Of a DNA stretch of 49,459 bases, positions 1 to 8,132 are shown piece after piece (the first letter of the stretch is position 1; the number at the start of each line of letters is the position of its first letter). This DNA comes from Methanomicrobiales archaeon (GTDB taxonomy: Archaea > Halobacteriota > Methanomicrobia > Methanomicrobiales > Methanospirillaceae). The notes beneath the pieces are model-generated. The model was given only the letters and a program-made list of their open reading frames with translations. It ran no database searches and was not told where the DNA came from. The DNA lies in contig JAAYCY010000044.1 of NCBI GenBank assembly GCA_012729535.1, positions 1 through 49,459 of the forward strand, given 5' to 3'. Position numbers and translations under genes: made by a program.

Positions 1-2
1 AT

Positions 3-77
3 GAGTTCGATAATGATTGGATGATATTTTCGGATATGGTCCTGTTCCTCATCACTAAGTTCCATATTGAAATCTGA
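3..77 (+). CDS. Possible C-terminal tail of a gene truncated by the window edge
   Basis: An open frame enters from the left edge and ends at TGA 75-77. It gives about 24 residues with a mixed acidic and hydrophobic make-up, including the segment DNDWMIFSDMVLF, which looks more like a protein end than random AT-rich sequence. No family can be recognised from so short a piece, and a chance open frame is a real alternative. Confidence 0.3.
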   Translation, partial: EFDNDWMIFSDMVLFLITKFHIEI

Positions 78-511
78 ATAATAGATTTGAGCTCATAGTA
101 CTAAGAATTCTCGGCCAATTAAGGACGAATTAGTTGTTGAGAATCAAATGTAATTTATTTTATTTTTAGTATGGCTGAATAGTAACAAATAATCAATATC
201 CTAATTTCCCACCATATAATTCTATTGAAATAGAAGAAGGAGAATCATTTTTTTATAAATTGAAAAACCGTATGTTGAAAATTTTCATCTTTTTTAAATT
301 TGACATTTCAATTTTAAGGGTAAATTAAAATATATTTATTATCTTTTTATGAATCATATTTTTTAGAAAAGGGATGAAATTCGTTATTGCCATTTTCATA
401 GATAAAAGGGCATAATTTTTGTTCACATAAATCTAGGTAGGTTGATTATTGGCAAGAATTTTCAATCCATTATTAAAAAGTTTCAATCATTCTTGAAAGT
501 CAAAAATAAAA
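78..511. other. AT-rich stretch without a recognisable gene
   Basis: These bases are very AT-rich and broken by stops in all frames. They presumably hold the promoter of the restriction endonuclease gene that follows. I see no RNA gene, repeat array or attachment-site copy here, and no convincing box A at the right distance. Confidence 0.5.
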
Positions 512-553
512 GTGGTTATACTACCCCACCTAAAACTTTTATTGAATAACTCA

Positions 554-1165
554 ATGTCCGAAATTATTCTTGAAAAACATCAGTATAAATCACCTACTTT
601 TAAAGGGATTGTGGAGGATGCAATATCATTTTTAGAAAAAACTCCATCATTAGAACTTCCACCAGATACTCAGTTTGAAGGGTCTGGAGTGTACGCATTA
701 TATTACTTTGGCAATTTTCAATTATATCAGGATAATATTAAGAAGGATTCAGAAGAATTGATTCCGATTTATGTTGGAAAGGCTGTACCTTCAGGTTGGA
801 GAACAGCTAGGAATTCAAGTTCTACTCAATCATCTTTATCTCGTAGATTGAGAGAGCATGCTCGAAGTATAGAGTCAACCACCAATTTAAATGTGGATGA
901 TTTCTCATGTAAATTTATTATACTGGATGGATTGGAAGGCGATTTGATTGTCCCAATAGAAGCAACATTGATCCGTTTTTATATGCCACTATGGAATTCA
1001 GTTATTGATGGATTCGGAAACCATGATCCAGGTTCTGGTCGATATAATCAATCAAAATCAGAATGGGATGTTCTTCATCCAGGAAGAGGTTGGGCAGAAA
1101 GATTAACAGGTGTTCCTCCCTCATATGAACGAATTATTGATAAAATAAAGAGAATAAATCTTTAA
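554..1165 (+). CDS. Eco29kI-like GIY-YIG restriction endonuclease
   Basis: Predicted type II restriction enzyme that cuts unmodified DNA. In the 203-residue product the first GIY-YIG element is GVYALYY (45-51), the second is IYVGKA (72-77), the conserved Arg lies in RRLREH (about 97-102), the catalytic Glu in PIEATL (about E137) and a late Asn in PLWN (148). The GVYALYY...PIYVGKAVP spacing is what I know from the Eco29kI branch. I chose ATG 554; an in-frame GTG at 512 would add 14 residues with no better ribosome site. The gene converges on a DNA methyltransferase and overlaps it by 4 bases, the usual arrangement of a restriction-modification pair. The cut site cannot be told from sequence. 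Low GC suggests horizontal transfer. Confidence 0.85.
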   Translation: MSEIILEKHQYKSPTFKGIVEDAISFLEKTPSLELPPDTQFEGSGVYALYYFGNFQLYQDNIKKDSEELIPIYVGKAVPSGWRTARNSSSTQSSLSRRLREHARSIESTTNLNVDDFSCKFIILDGLEGDLIVPIEATLIRFYMPLWNSVIDGFGNHDPGSGRYNQSKSEWDVLHPGRGWAERLTGVPPSYERIIDKIKRINL

Positions 1166-2514
1166 ATTTTTTCTAATTCGATTATTGACTCATACAATCT
1201 TGATCTTTTTGGTGTATTACCAATTCGCACACTGGAATTAATTATACTATTACCATTTCTCTTTTCACGTGGAATCGCTATTTGGTTTACCTTTAATCCC
1301 ACTTCTTCTGCAATTTCTCCTAAATATTGGTCAGTATTAACAGGAATACCTTGAATTATACTATTTCCAATGACAATGAATGCTTTGCCTGAAATGTCTA
1401 GTAATTCATCAATTATACGGCAAAAAACCATACAATCGTTGAAATATTGAGAGGCATAATTTGCCCATCCAAATCCTCCATAGTTTTTACAATTTGGATT
1501 AGCTGCCTTTATTTTGTTGATAGTTTCAGGCAAATCTGATCCGGGAAGAGAGAAATTTAATTCAATTTCTTCTTTATCTCGAACAGTTTGCCAAAACTGT
1601 CCAAAATTTGACAGTTCATATTGTTTAAGATCTTTAGAACTCTGTACTAAATCAAGCCAAAAAAGTTGAGGTCTTGTATTTCGATTATAATGATAATTAT
1701 TCAAGTAAGGAGGAGAAGTTATAAGAAGATCAAAAGAATTTGAATTAAGGTATTTTTTAAAATTAACAAAGGAATCTTGAATTACCATTGAAGTGGTAGT
1801 CTCTTCAATAGATCTTTTTCTTTTAATATTTTTAATATCTTCAAGAATTGAAAATAATTTAGCTGTTATTTCTTCATTTACAGAGTAATCAATGATATCA
1901 TCTTTGCCAGAACCTTTCCGAGTTCCTAAACTTGGTTCATATGAATAATTTGAATATCTTACCATTGTTGAGGCAAAAGCCATCATAAATAGATTTTTTA
2001 TATCCAAATTTTCGATTGAATTTATATAATCCAAAGAGATTAGAACCTTCAATAATACCTTAGGGCTGTAAAATGGAACTTTTGATCTAAAACCTTTTGG
2101 GGGTTGAGTAGTTGGTTTCTCTTTTGATAATAATGATTTTAAATAGTACTTTTGATACTCATCAATGCAGATTTCCAAATCATATGGATCAATGTTAAAA
2201 GAATTTAATTTTGTTTTTGAGACAAAAGCAGCATATGGATTAATCTCAAATCCAACGGAGTTACGATTATTAGTAAATGACTCAACTAGAGTAGTACCAA
2301 CACCACAAAAGGGATCAATTACATTTGCTTCTTTATCCGAATAATTATCTAATATTGTTTTAACAAAACTGCAAGAGTAACCAGCTATCCAAGGTACCCA
2401 TCGATGGATTGGTACATCTCTATTGGCCGTAAAAGAAACTTCAGAAAAAGAGAGATCGAAATTCCCTGGAAATTTTGGATCACTGGCTTCAATTTTTAAT
2501 TTTGATTGAGTCAT
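1162..2514 (-). CDS. DNA amino-methyltransferase (N4-cytosine or N6-adenine), restriction-modification partner
   Basis: Predicted to methylate an exocyclic amino group and so protect host DNA from the neighbouring GIY-YIG nuclease. In 450 residues, motif I is DPFCGVGTT (67-75), followed by the acidic FEINPY (89-94) for S-adenosylmethionine binding; catalytic motif IV is TSPPY (266-270). SPPY is more typical of N4-cytosine enzymes, while N6-adenine enzymes usually have D/NPPY. About 190 residues between the two motifs probably contain the target recognition domain, so the order resembles an alpha-class enzyme. It is convergent with the nuclease gene. The well-known Eco29kI system instead pairs with a C5-cytosine methylase, so this partner choice is unusual to my knowledge. 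Confidence 0.85.
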   Translation of the reverse strand: MTQSKLKIEASDPKFPGNFDLSFSEVSFTANRDVPIHRWVPWIAGYSCSFVKTILDNYSDKEANVIDPFCGVGTTLVESFTNNRNSVGFEINPYAAFVSKTKLNSFNIDPYDLEICIDEYQKYYLKSLLSKEKPTTQPPKGFRSKVPFYSPKVLLKVLISLDYINSIENLDIKNLFMMAFASTMVRYSNYSYEPSLGTRKGSGKDDIIDYSVNEEITAKLFSILEDIKNIKRKRSIEETTTSMVIQDSFVNFKKYLNSNSFDLLITSPPYLNNYHYNRNTRPQLFWLDLVQSSKDLKQYELSNFGQFWQTVRDKEEIELNFSLPGSDLPETINKIKAANPNCKNYGGFGWANYASQYFNDCMVFCRIIDELLDISGKAFIVIGNSIIQGIPVNTDQYLGEIAEEVGLKVNQIAIPREKRNGNSIINSSVRIGNTPKRSRLYESIIELEKI

Positions 2515-2591
2515 ATTATTTTTGAAAGTTGCTCAAATTTCCATCTGTTGTTTTTTTTAAATAATTCTCATTATTAGTGAACCTTGATTTG

Positions 2592-2601
2592 CTATATATA
2601 T
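2592..2601 (-). promoter_or_regulatory. Possible box A (TATA element) for the methyltransferase gene
   Basis: On the minus strand the sequence reads TATATATAGC about 80 bases before the methyltransferase start at 2514. The region 2515-2870 between this gene and the helicase end has no other credible gene. The assignment is tentative because AT-rich DNA gives many TATA-like strings. Confidence 0.3.
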
Positions 2602-2870
2602 TGTTACTATAAGAGAAAAAAAATTCCCGAATTTTTATGGGATTGGATATTCGGAATTACATTTGCCATTTTGAATATTGATCATTAGAGGCTGTCCTGT
2701 GAAGGAACTCTCTCAATAAATGTTTCTCATTTTTTTTCAATCCCTATTCAATAAACTTCGACAATCATCGTCACTTGTAAACCGGTACCTTTATCAGGTC
2801 GCAAATCAGCCAATAGAGTCTTTGTATCAGAGACAAATGAAAGCAAGTAATTATTATGAAATCTTATTTA

Positions 2871-5800
2871 TTAAATTCCCTCTAAAATTTCCCATACCTT
2901 TTTATAAATACCTCCCCTTTCTTTTCCAAGGGATGTAGACCATATCTCTTCATCCATGTTTCTAATAAAATTCCTTACAGAATGAATAGGTTGATCTAAC
3001 GAGTCTTCTATCGTGTGGGATAATGGGATTGCAGCAGCCCTTGGAATTCCAAGTAAACGAAGAGTTAATGCTGGTGTCTCATTTACTCCATAATAGACCT
3101 GTGAAGGGAAATTATTGAGATCTCTTTTTTGCTCATCATCCAAATTTCCCCCCAACATTGCAAATATCGCCCCAAGTCCCCAAGCCGCTGTTTGTGTTAG
3201 TTTTCCATACAATACCGTTCCACATTTCGTTATTGCAGTAGTTGAGTCGTTTCCTTCTTCCATGAAATATCTGGATGCGATTTCTGGAATCGATGAGCCA
3301 TTGACCCATTCTTTTAGTATTACCGCAAGATTCTCTTCATTATTTGGACGATTTAATGTAATTTCCTGGAAATTTTTGCGTAATTCAGGAACTTTTATTA
3401 GAACACCCATCAAATTTTGTAAAATTCGATTATCTTGGTTGAATAATGAATTTTGTAATACTAACGAAGGATTAATTCCTTGATTATGGATATTTTGTAA
3501 CACCGATTTAACGGTTTCTAGAGAAAATCCAGTAGTGTCAACTAATTTAAGTGGAAGATTTGGATTCTGAAGTTCGCGTGTATAATTATTGACCCCATCC
3601 AACAATTGATTGGCTAAACGAGAATCTTCTTTACGCAATTTCTCAAAGCCCAATGTACCTCTTAAAATTTGTTCGATTTCATTTGTATAATGTTCAGGGC
3701 GTCCCATTTGACGATAAGAATGAACAATGTACTGAACAAATGATGACCATTGTGGATCTTTATAGACTATCTGTCCTAAATTTGAAATATCGCCTCTTGT
3801 TTCGCGAACTAATGTTAATAATGCTGAATTAAGTTCCCCTGTTTGTTTATTTATAAATTCATGGAGCGAATTTACCCTTTCTTGATCTTGTGCAACCATA
3901 GCCACAATTCCAAGATTATTCTGATCAATCCTTCCTGCTCTTCCCACAATGTTCCAAAAATCTTCAGGGGGCATATCAATTCCATATGGATATTGATGTG
4001 ATGCCATCACAACGCCAGTTATTGGAAAGTTTACTCCCTGTGCAATAGTTGTTGTAGCAACAAGAAATTTTAGTTCATTGCATTCAAACAACCATTCCAT
4101 TAAAGCTCTTACATCATCTGACAATCCTGAGTGATGCACACCAATACCATAGGATAATAAATTAATTAATGAAAATTCAGACCCGAATTCAAAAGTAAGA
4201 AAATCCTGCACCAGTTTAATTTTTTCTGATACAAATGGGGACAAATTTTCTTCAATTTTTAACTTTTCTGCTAATCCCCAGACGAATTGGGGATTCATAT
4301 GCATAATAATTAATGGACCCCTTTTACTTAGCTGTTGTGCAGTTACAGCCGCAAGCGAGGTTTGATTAAGTACCTTACTATATGTTGGAGCGATTTTTTT
4401 ATTACTGTCCAATGGGAGATTATTTTCAATAAATAGTGTATTTTTTGTTGTTTGAACTAATTCCATCTCTAGTCTATAATCAAAACTTCTCTTATTAATT
4501 GCATCGCCTTTCTTTGCTTGAACAATTCCAATAATTCGATCATTGGGTTGCCAATCAAAAGAAAGACTAATGTCATCTGAATTAATTCCACCCAACCATT
4601 TGGATATTTCTTTACTATTTTGAATGAATGGAGTTAATAATAAAAATTGGGCTTTTTCACATTCGTTATTTATTGTAGCTAGTAATAGCTCAAGTTTTAA
4701 TCCCCGATTAACACTTTGGATATTATGAGCTTCATCAACAATTACTAGTGTTAATGGACGACCAATTTTCTCTTCCCAACCCTGACGTAGCATGAGGTCA
4801 AGTTTTTCAGGTGTAGTAACTAAAACACGAAACTTTTGTTCCTTCTCTTGTAGTAATTCCGCTTCAATATTATCTATGTCAAGGGCGGGACTTACTTGTT
4901 CAACTACAATATTAAGAGGTTCGAAATCCCTTCGAAGTCGTCTAGTAATTTGATTTACTAAAGTCCTAGTGGGAGCGATATAAGCAACCCATCCTTCATC
5001 ATAATCAAATTGATTTAATGCTTGTAAAATCCTAAATTGTGCAATAAGGGTTTTCCCACTTGAAGTAGGCAAACTGAGAACGATTGCTCTTCGGCTTGAT
5101 CCTAATAAGCCCTTTTCATATAATGTCTGACGTTGAGGTGGGAATACATCAAATATTGCACGGTTACCTCTACCTCGATTTACTAATTCTTCAACAAATT
5201 TCCTTACTTGAGAATTTACCGATCGCGTAACGGTCCAGATGGAATTATCTGCCATCTGACGTGAACAAGCCGTAAGAAGACGTGCTAAAGGTTCTAAATC
5301 AAGCAATTGAGAGTGCTCGCATATTGCTGAAATCCGGTCAAAATGTATTTCTAATAACTGATGAATTTGATATTTTCCATCAACAACACCATCCGTTATA
5401 TAAAGAGCGAGAACTTCTGCAGCTTTTGCTAAATGGTAAAGACCAATTAATTCAAAAGCTATTCCCTTAGCTAATATCGGATCTTGTCCTTTTAAAAATT
5501 GTGACTCTAATATTTCTTGCGAATTGCGTAACGAAGCAACTCGCTCAAGAACTAAATCTCTATCCTGCCAGCCTTCTTTTCTTATCAACCTCAACCAAAT
5601 ATCAATTATTGTAGACCAAGTCCTCTTTCCCCAATCCTCAGAATTGATAGGTAATTCAGGCCATCCCTCTTCTCGAAGAAGTCGAGCAGCATCTGCTCCC
5701 ATATCTCCCAATACTGCCAAAGAACTAGCACGGAGTATATTAATTGCATTTTCTAATGGATCATCAAATTGAGGCAAACTCCGAAATAGCCTAAATGCAT

Positions 5801-6029
5801 CAGATGCACAGGAACGCATCTCATTTAACTTCACAACATCAGAAAATGTGTTTTCTTCAGTTACAAGGTCGAGGACGACCATTTCTAATGTTTCAGCAGT
5901 ACTGCGAATTAGAGATATATCTTTGATAACAGGAGAGTCTTCAAATTCTTTAAATATCTGTATTTGATTTGCGAGTTTAATCGCTTGAGTTCTATTCTCT
6001 CCTAATACCTCAAGCAACCAATGTCCCAT
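2871..6029 (-). CDS. hamB: HamB-like DEAD/DEAH-box helicase of a Hachiman-type defence system
   Basis: Predicted ATP-dependent superfamily 2 helicase (Ski2-like) of 1052 residues, partner of the nuclease encoded just before it. Walker A is PTSSGKT near residue 322, motif Ia is APTRTLV, the DEAH box is VDEAHN near 431, the C-terminal RecA domain carries HHSGL and TTTIAQGVNFP, and motif VI is GRAGRI near 695. An N-terminal region of about 300 residues without clear motifs precedes the helicase core. The start is fixed by a strong AGGAGGT site in the 3' end of the upstream gene; the stop and start overlap by one base (TAATG), so translation is likely coupled. Length and pairing fit HamB. A stand-alone repair helicase is the alternative. 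Confidence 0.75.
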   Translation of the reverse strand: MGHWLLEVLGENRTQAIKLANQIQIFKEFEDSPVIKDISLIRSTAETLEMVVLDLVTEENTFSDVVKLNEMRSCASDAFRLFRSLPQFDDPLENAINILRASSLAVLGDMGADAARLLREEGWPELPINSEDWGKRTWSTIIDIWLRLIRKEGWQDRDLVLERVASLRNSQEILESQFLKGQDPILAKGIAFELIGLYHLAKAAEVLALYITDGVVDGKYQIHQLLEIHFDRISAICEHSQLLDLEPLARLLTACSRQMADNSIWTVTRSVNSQVRKFVEELVNRGRGNRAIFDVFPPQRQTLYEKGLLGSSRRAIVLSLPTSSGKTLIAQFRILQALNQFDYDEGWVAYIAPTRTLVNQITRRLRRDFEPLNIVVEQVSPALDIDNIEAELLQEKEQKFRVLVTTPEKLDLMLRQGWEEKIGRPLTLVIVDEAHNIQSVNRGLKLELLLATINNECEKAQFLLLTPFIQNSKEISKWLGGINSDDISLSFDWQPNDRIIGIVQAKKGDAINKRSFDYRLEMELVQTTKNTLFIENNLPLDSNKKIAPTYSKVLNQTSLAAVTAQQLSKRGPLIIMHMNPQFVWGLAEKLKIEENLSPFVSEKIKLVQDFLTFEFGSEFSLINLLSYGIGVHHSGLSDDVRALMEWLFECNELKFLVATTTIAQGVNFPITGVVMASHQYPYGIDMPPEDFWNIVGRAGRIDQNNLGIVAMVAQDQERVNSLHEFINKQTGELNSALLTLVRETRGDISNLGQIVYKDPQWSSFVQYIVHSYRQMGRPEHYTNEIEQILRGTLGFEKLRKEDSRLANQLLDGVNNYTRELQNPNLPLKLVDTTGFSLETVKSVLQNIHNQGINPSLVLQNSLFNQDNRILQNLMGVLIKVPELRKNFQEITLNRPNNEENLAVILKEWVNGSSIPEIASRYFMEEGNDSTTAITKCGTVLYGKLTQTAAWGLGAIFAMLGGNLDDEQKRDLNNFPSQVYYGVNETPALTLRLLGIPRAAAIPLSHTIEDSLDQPIHSVRNFIRNMDEEIWSTSLGKERGGIYKKVWEILEGI

Positions 6030-6820
6030 TATTGACCTCCTGATATCCTATTATAAAGATCAGAAATGCTGCATGGAAGATATATTGCTATTAAGAGGCA
6101 TGAAGTGGGATCATTAAGTTTTACAGATAGATCTTTTCCTCGGTTTTTAAGATCCTTGTGATTTGGTTTTGTATCTCTAATCAGAATTCCGAACAAAGAT
6201 ATGGCCTTATTTCCTGAATCTAAAAACTTCGTAACTGCAATTTTATAATAATTTTCGTAATTTGTCCCCTTACAGCGATGGTAGAGCCATTCTAATAATT
6301 TGTGAATTTTACCTAAATTATTAGCAAGTTCATCTATTTGGTGGATCATCCCACCTCGACCTTTCATTGCACCAGGAGGAGCGTTATCCTCGCTAGATGT
6401 TTTTACTTCACCAAGGACAAGACGTATTTCAGTAGAATTAATTTCAAAACCAACTAAATCTGCTCCAGGTAAACTGGCCTTAGGGTTTCTCTTGTCCCTC
6501 TCCATATTCCAAGGCCAAAAAATCCCATGTTTTTCTTTTAAATAAGCTTCAGCAATTGATTCTCCAATCGCCCATTCGCGTTCCTCATTGATTACTGCAT
6601 TTAAAATTTCATTGAGATTATCTTCAGCAAACCCAGTTGAAGCTAAACCATGTAAAAATGATTCAAAGTCCTCTTTTCCTTCTTTATCAAATAAGCGCGA
6701 AGAAACATCTTCTTTTAAAAAAGAATTAAAAGGATCTCCATCAAAAAAACTAGTTCCATACCAAGTAACTTGTTTTAATTGATCCTGATATTCTATTGTA
6801 AAATTTTCAGAATCAATCAT
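6029..6820 (-). CDS. hamA: HamA-like PD-(D/E)XK nuclease (DUF1837 type), Hachiman partner
   Basis: Predicted effector nuclease of a two-gene antiviral system. The 263-residue protein has a helical element GESIAEAYL (86-94), then PGADLVGFEI with the metal-binding Asp at 121, then LVLGEVKTS with Glu 138 and Lys 140. Together these form the D...ExK core of the restriction-endonuclease fold, and HamA/DUF1837 proteins share this order. It starts at ATG 6820 and overlaps the helicase gene by one base. In known Hachiman systems the helicase senses DNA damage or invasion and releases the nuclease; whether that holds here is inference. Family assignment rests on motifs, size and partner only. Confidence 0.72.
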   Translation of the reverse strand: MIDSENFTIEYQDQLKQVTWYGTSFFDGDPFNSFLKEDVSSRLFDKEGKEDFESFLHGLASTGFAEDNLNEILNAVINEEREWAIGESIAEAYLKEKHGIFWPWNMERDKRNPKASLPGADLVGFEINSTEIRLVLGEVKTSSEDNAPPGAMKGRGGMIHQIDELANNLGKIHKLLEWLYHRCKGTNYENYYKIAVTKFLDSGNKAISLFGILIRDTKPNHKDLKNRGKDLSVKLNDPTSCLLIAIYLPCSISDLYNRISGGQ

Positions 6821-6903
6821 TAAATCAGCATACCTTTGTGTTTTTCCTCTAAATATGCAAAGTGAGAATACTATTTCAGATATTGAATTTGAAAGATATT
6901 ATC

Positions 6904-6916
6904 AATATATATCTTT
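6904..6916 (-). promoter_or_regulatory. Possible box A for the hamA-hamB operon
   Basis: The minus strand reads AAAAAGATATATATTG about 85 bases before the HamA start. Bases 6821-7122 contain no other gene that I can support. Tentative, since the whole stretch is AT-rich. Confidence 0.28.
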
Positions 6917-7122
6917 TTAATAGAAAACAATACTCATTTATGGCTCTATTTATATTCTCTCATCTAGGTAATTATTGAATTCATTTTGTCTGAAAATCTA
7001 TATGAAATCCTGAATGAAACCTAAATTGAAAACGTCCATCAGGCTTGAGGGTTTGTATAATTGAGAGTGAATATCGATTTATCTAAATACACTGTTCACA
7101 ACTCATGAAATTTCAGACTCTG

Positions 7123-7272
7123 TTATAAATCACCTCTCCCCTCCCCCTTCTCCTCCACAAACACGTACCCACACTCTTTACACTGATACTTCTGCCTTTT
7201 CCCCCCGGATCGGATAGCAAATCCACTCTTTATTAACTTCCCGCCACACTTGGGACAGGAATCTGACTCCAT
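7123..7272 (-). CDS. 49-residue zinc ribbon protein
   Basis: A small gene read from ATG 7272 to TAA 7123. The product has two CxxC knuckles, CPKCGG at 6-11 and CKECGY at 31-36, separated by a basic stretch (RSGGKRQKYQ). This is a classical single zinc ribbon like those at the N-termini of some transposases and in small archaeal regulators. GC content is far higher than in the flanking AT-rich DNA and similar to the DUF2637-like gene beside it. It starts only 25 bases from the divergent start at 7298. It could be a free-standing DNA-binding protein or the remnant of a larger transposase-like gene. Confidence 0.55.
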   Translation of the reverse strand: MESDSCPKCGGKLIKSGFAIRSGGKRQKYQCKECGYVFVEEKGEGRGDL

Positions 7273-7297
7273 ATATACACCTTACACCCCGGAGATT

Positions 7298-7983
7298 ATG
7301 AATTCGGTAGGTAGGTCGGTAGGTAGGTCGGTAGGTATTTTTACCCCGAGCTCCCACTCCTACTATCCAAACTCCCCAAAGGTGATCCCATCCCCACAAC
7401 CCCATCCATCAAAAAAATCGAATCACTTGTCCCGGCTGCAACCGGAATACTCACCCTTGTCGTCGCCCTCTGTTCCTTTGTCCTCTCCTTTTCCAACCTC
7501 CGCTCATCAGCAATCGAAGCCGGATTTGATCCTATCCTCGCCTGGTGTTGGCCGATCTGTATCGATGCTCTCCTCATCTCCGGATCGCTTATGGTCCTCC
7601 GGTCCAATGTGCAGGGGTCATCCTCGGCATTCGGGTGGGGGGTCCTCATTACCTTCACAGGGATCAGCACCGGGTTTAACATCGCCCACTCTCCGGGTGG
7701 GTTTTTGTATCAGGCTTCCCATGCAATCCCGCCCATTTCGCTGTGTATTAGTGTGGAAGTATTGATGAACATCATCCGGTCAGACTTGACAGCTGAGGTG
7801 ACAGCTCCTATGACAGCTTCACCGCAGCTGAGTGACAACGGGGACCGGGGTGAACGTATCAGGAGTTACATAGAGCTGCACCCGGAGGTAACGGCTGCTG
7901 ACATAGCCCGCAGCTTTGGTATAACACGGCAGACAGCTTCAAGGCACCTGAGTAAAGTGAGGGTGTTACAGGGGGAGGGATGA
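7298..7983 (+). pseudogene. DUF2637-like membrane protein with C-terminal helix-turn-helix, frame-interrupted
   Basis: The coding signal for a DUF2637 (SpdB-like) protein lies in the frame ending at TGA 7981-7983. It has hydrophobic segments (ATGILTLVVALCSFVLSF, DALLISGSLMVL, GWGVLITFTGIST), then a tail with EVTAADIARSFGITRQTASRHL, a helix-turn-helix. That frame is open from 7327 but has no good start before ATG 7591, which lies inside the domain. The well-placed ATG 7298 (GGAG seven bases before) is in another frame. One extra GGTA unit would join them. A -1 slip at A_AAA_AAA (7411-7417) would also join them. DUF2637 proteins are usual on plasmid-like elements. It may be a phase-off gene, a frameshifted gene or a relic. 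Confidence 0.6.
7306..7337 (+). repeat. Tetranucleotide tract, eight GGTA/GGTC units
   Basis: Eight consecutive 4-base units run GGTA GGTA GGTC twice and then GGTA GGTA. The tract begins six bases after an ATG (7298) that is preceded by GGAG (7291-7294). Because the unit is 4 bases, each gain or loss changes the reading frame. Confidence 0.9.
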
Positions 7984-8132
7984 TATGACATCTGATAAAA
8001 CAGCCAGAAAATAAGATTTATTGGAATTTACGATGTAGATTGATAATCCTTCTAAAAGGGTAAATTGGGTTCTTTAAATTATGTGAGAGGGGAATACATA
8101 GACAGTTAAATTCTTTATGTGATATCTTTAGT

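Noticed and set aside
296-306. Shared string AAATTTGACAT near 296 and again near 17,946 as possible border repeats of the island
   Set aside because: Only about 11 bases in very AT-rich DNA; it does not resemble the tRNA attachment site and is expected by chance.
2720-2938. 72-residue plus-strand frame
   Set aside because: It overlaps the end of the helicase gene, is hydrophobic by base composition only, and has no ribosome site.
5282-5772. Two short plus-strand frames within the helicase gene
   Set aside because: Antisense to strong helicase coding sequence; low-complexity translation.
7250-7765. 171-residue plus-strand frame through the DUF2637 region
   Set aside because: After about residue 55 it is the wrong frame of the DUF2637 coding sequence (Ser/Pro-rich, no domain). 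Only its start near 7298 is of interest.
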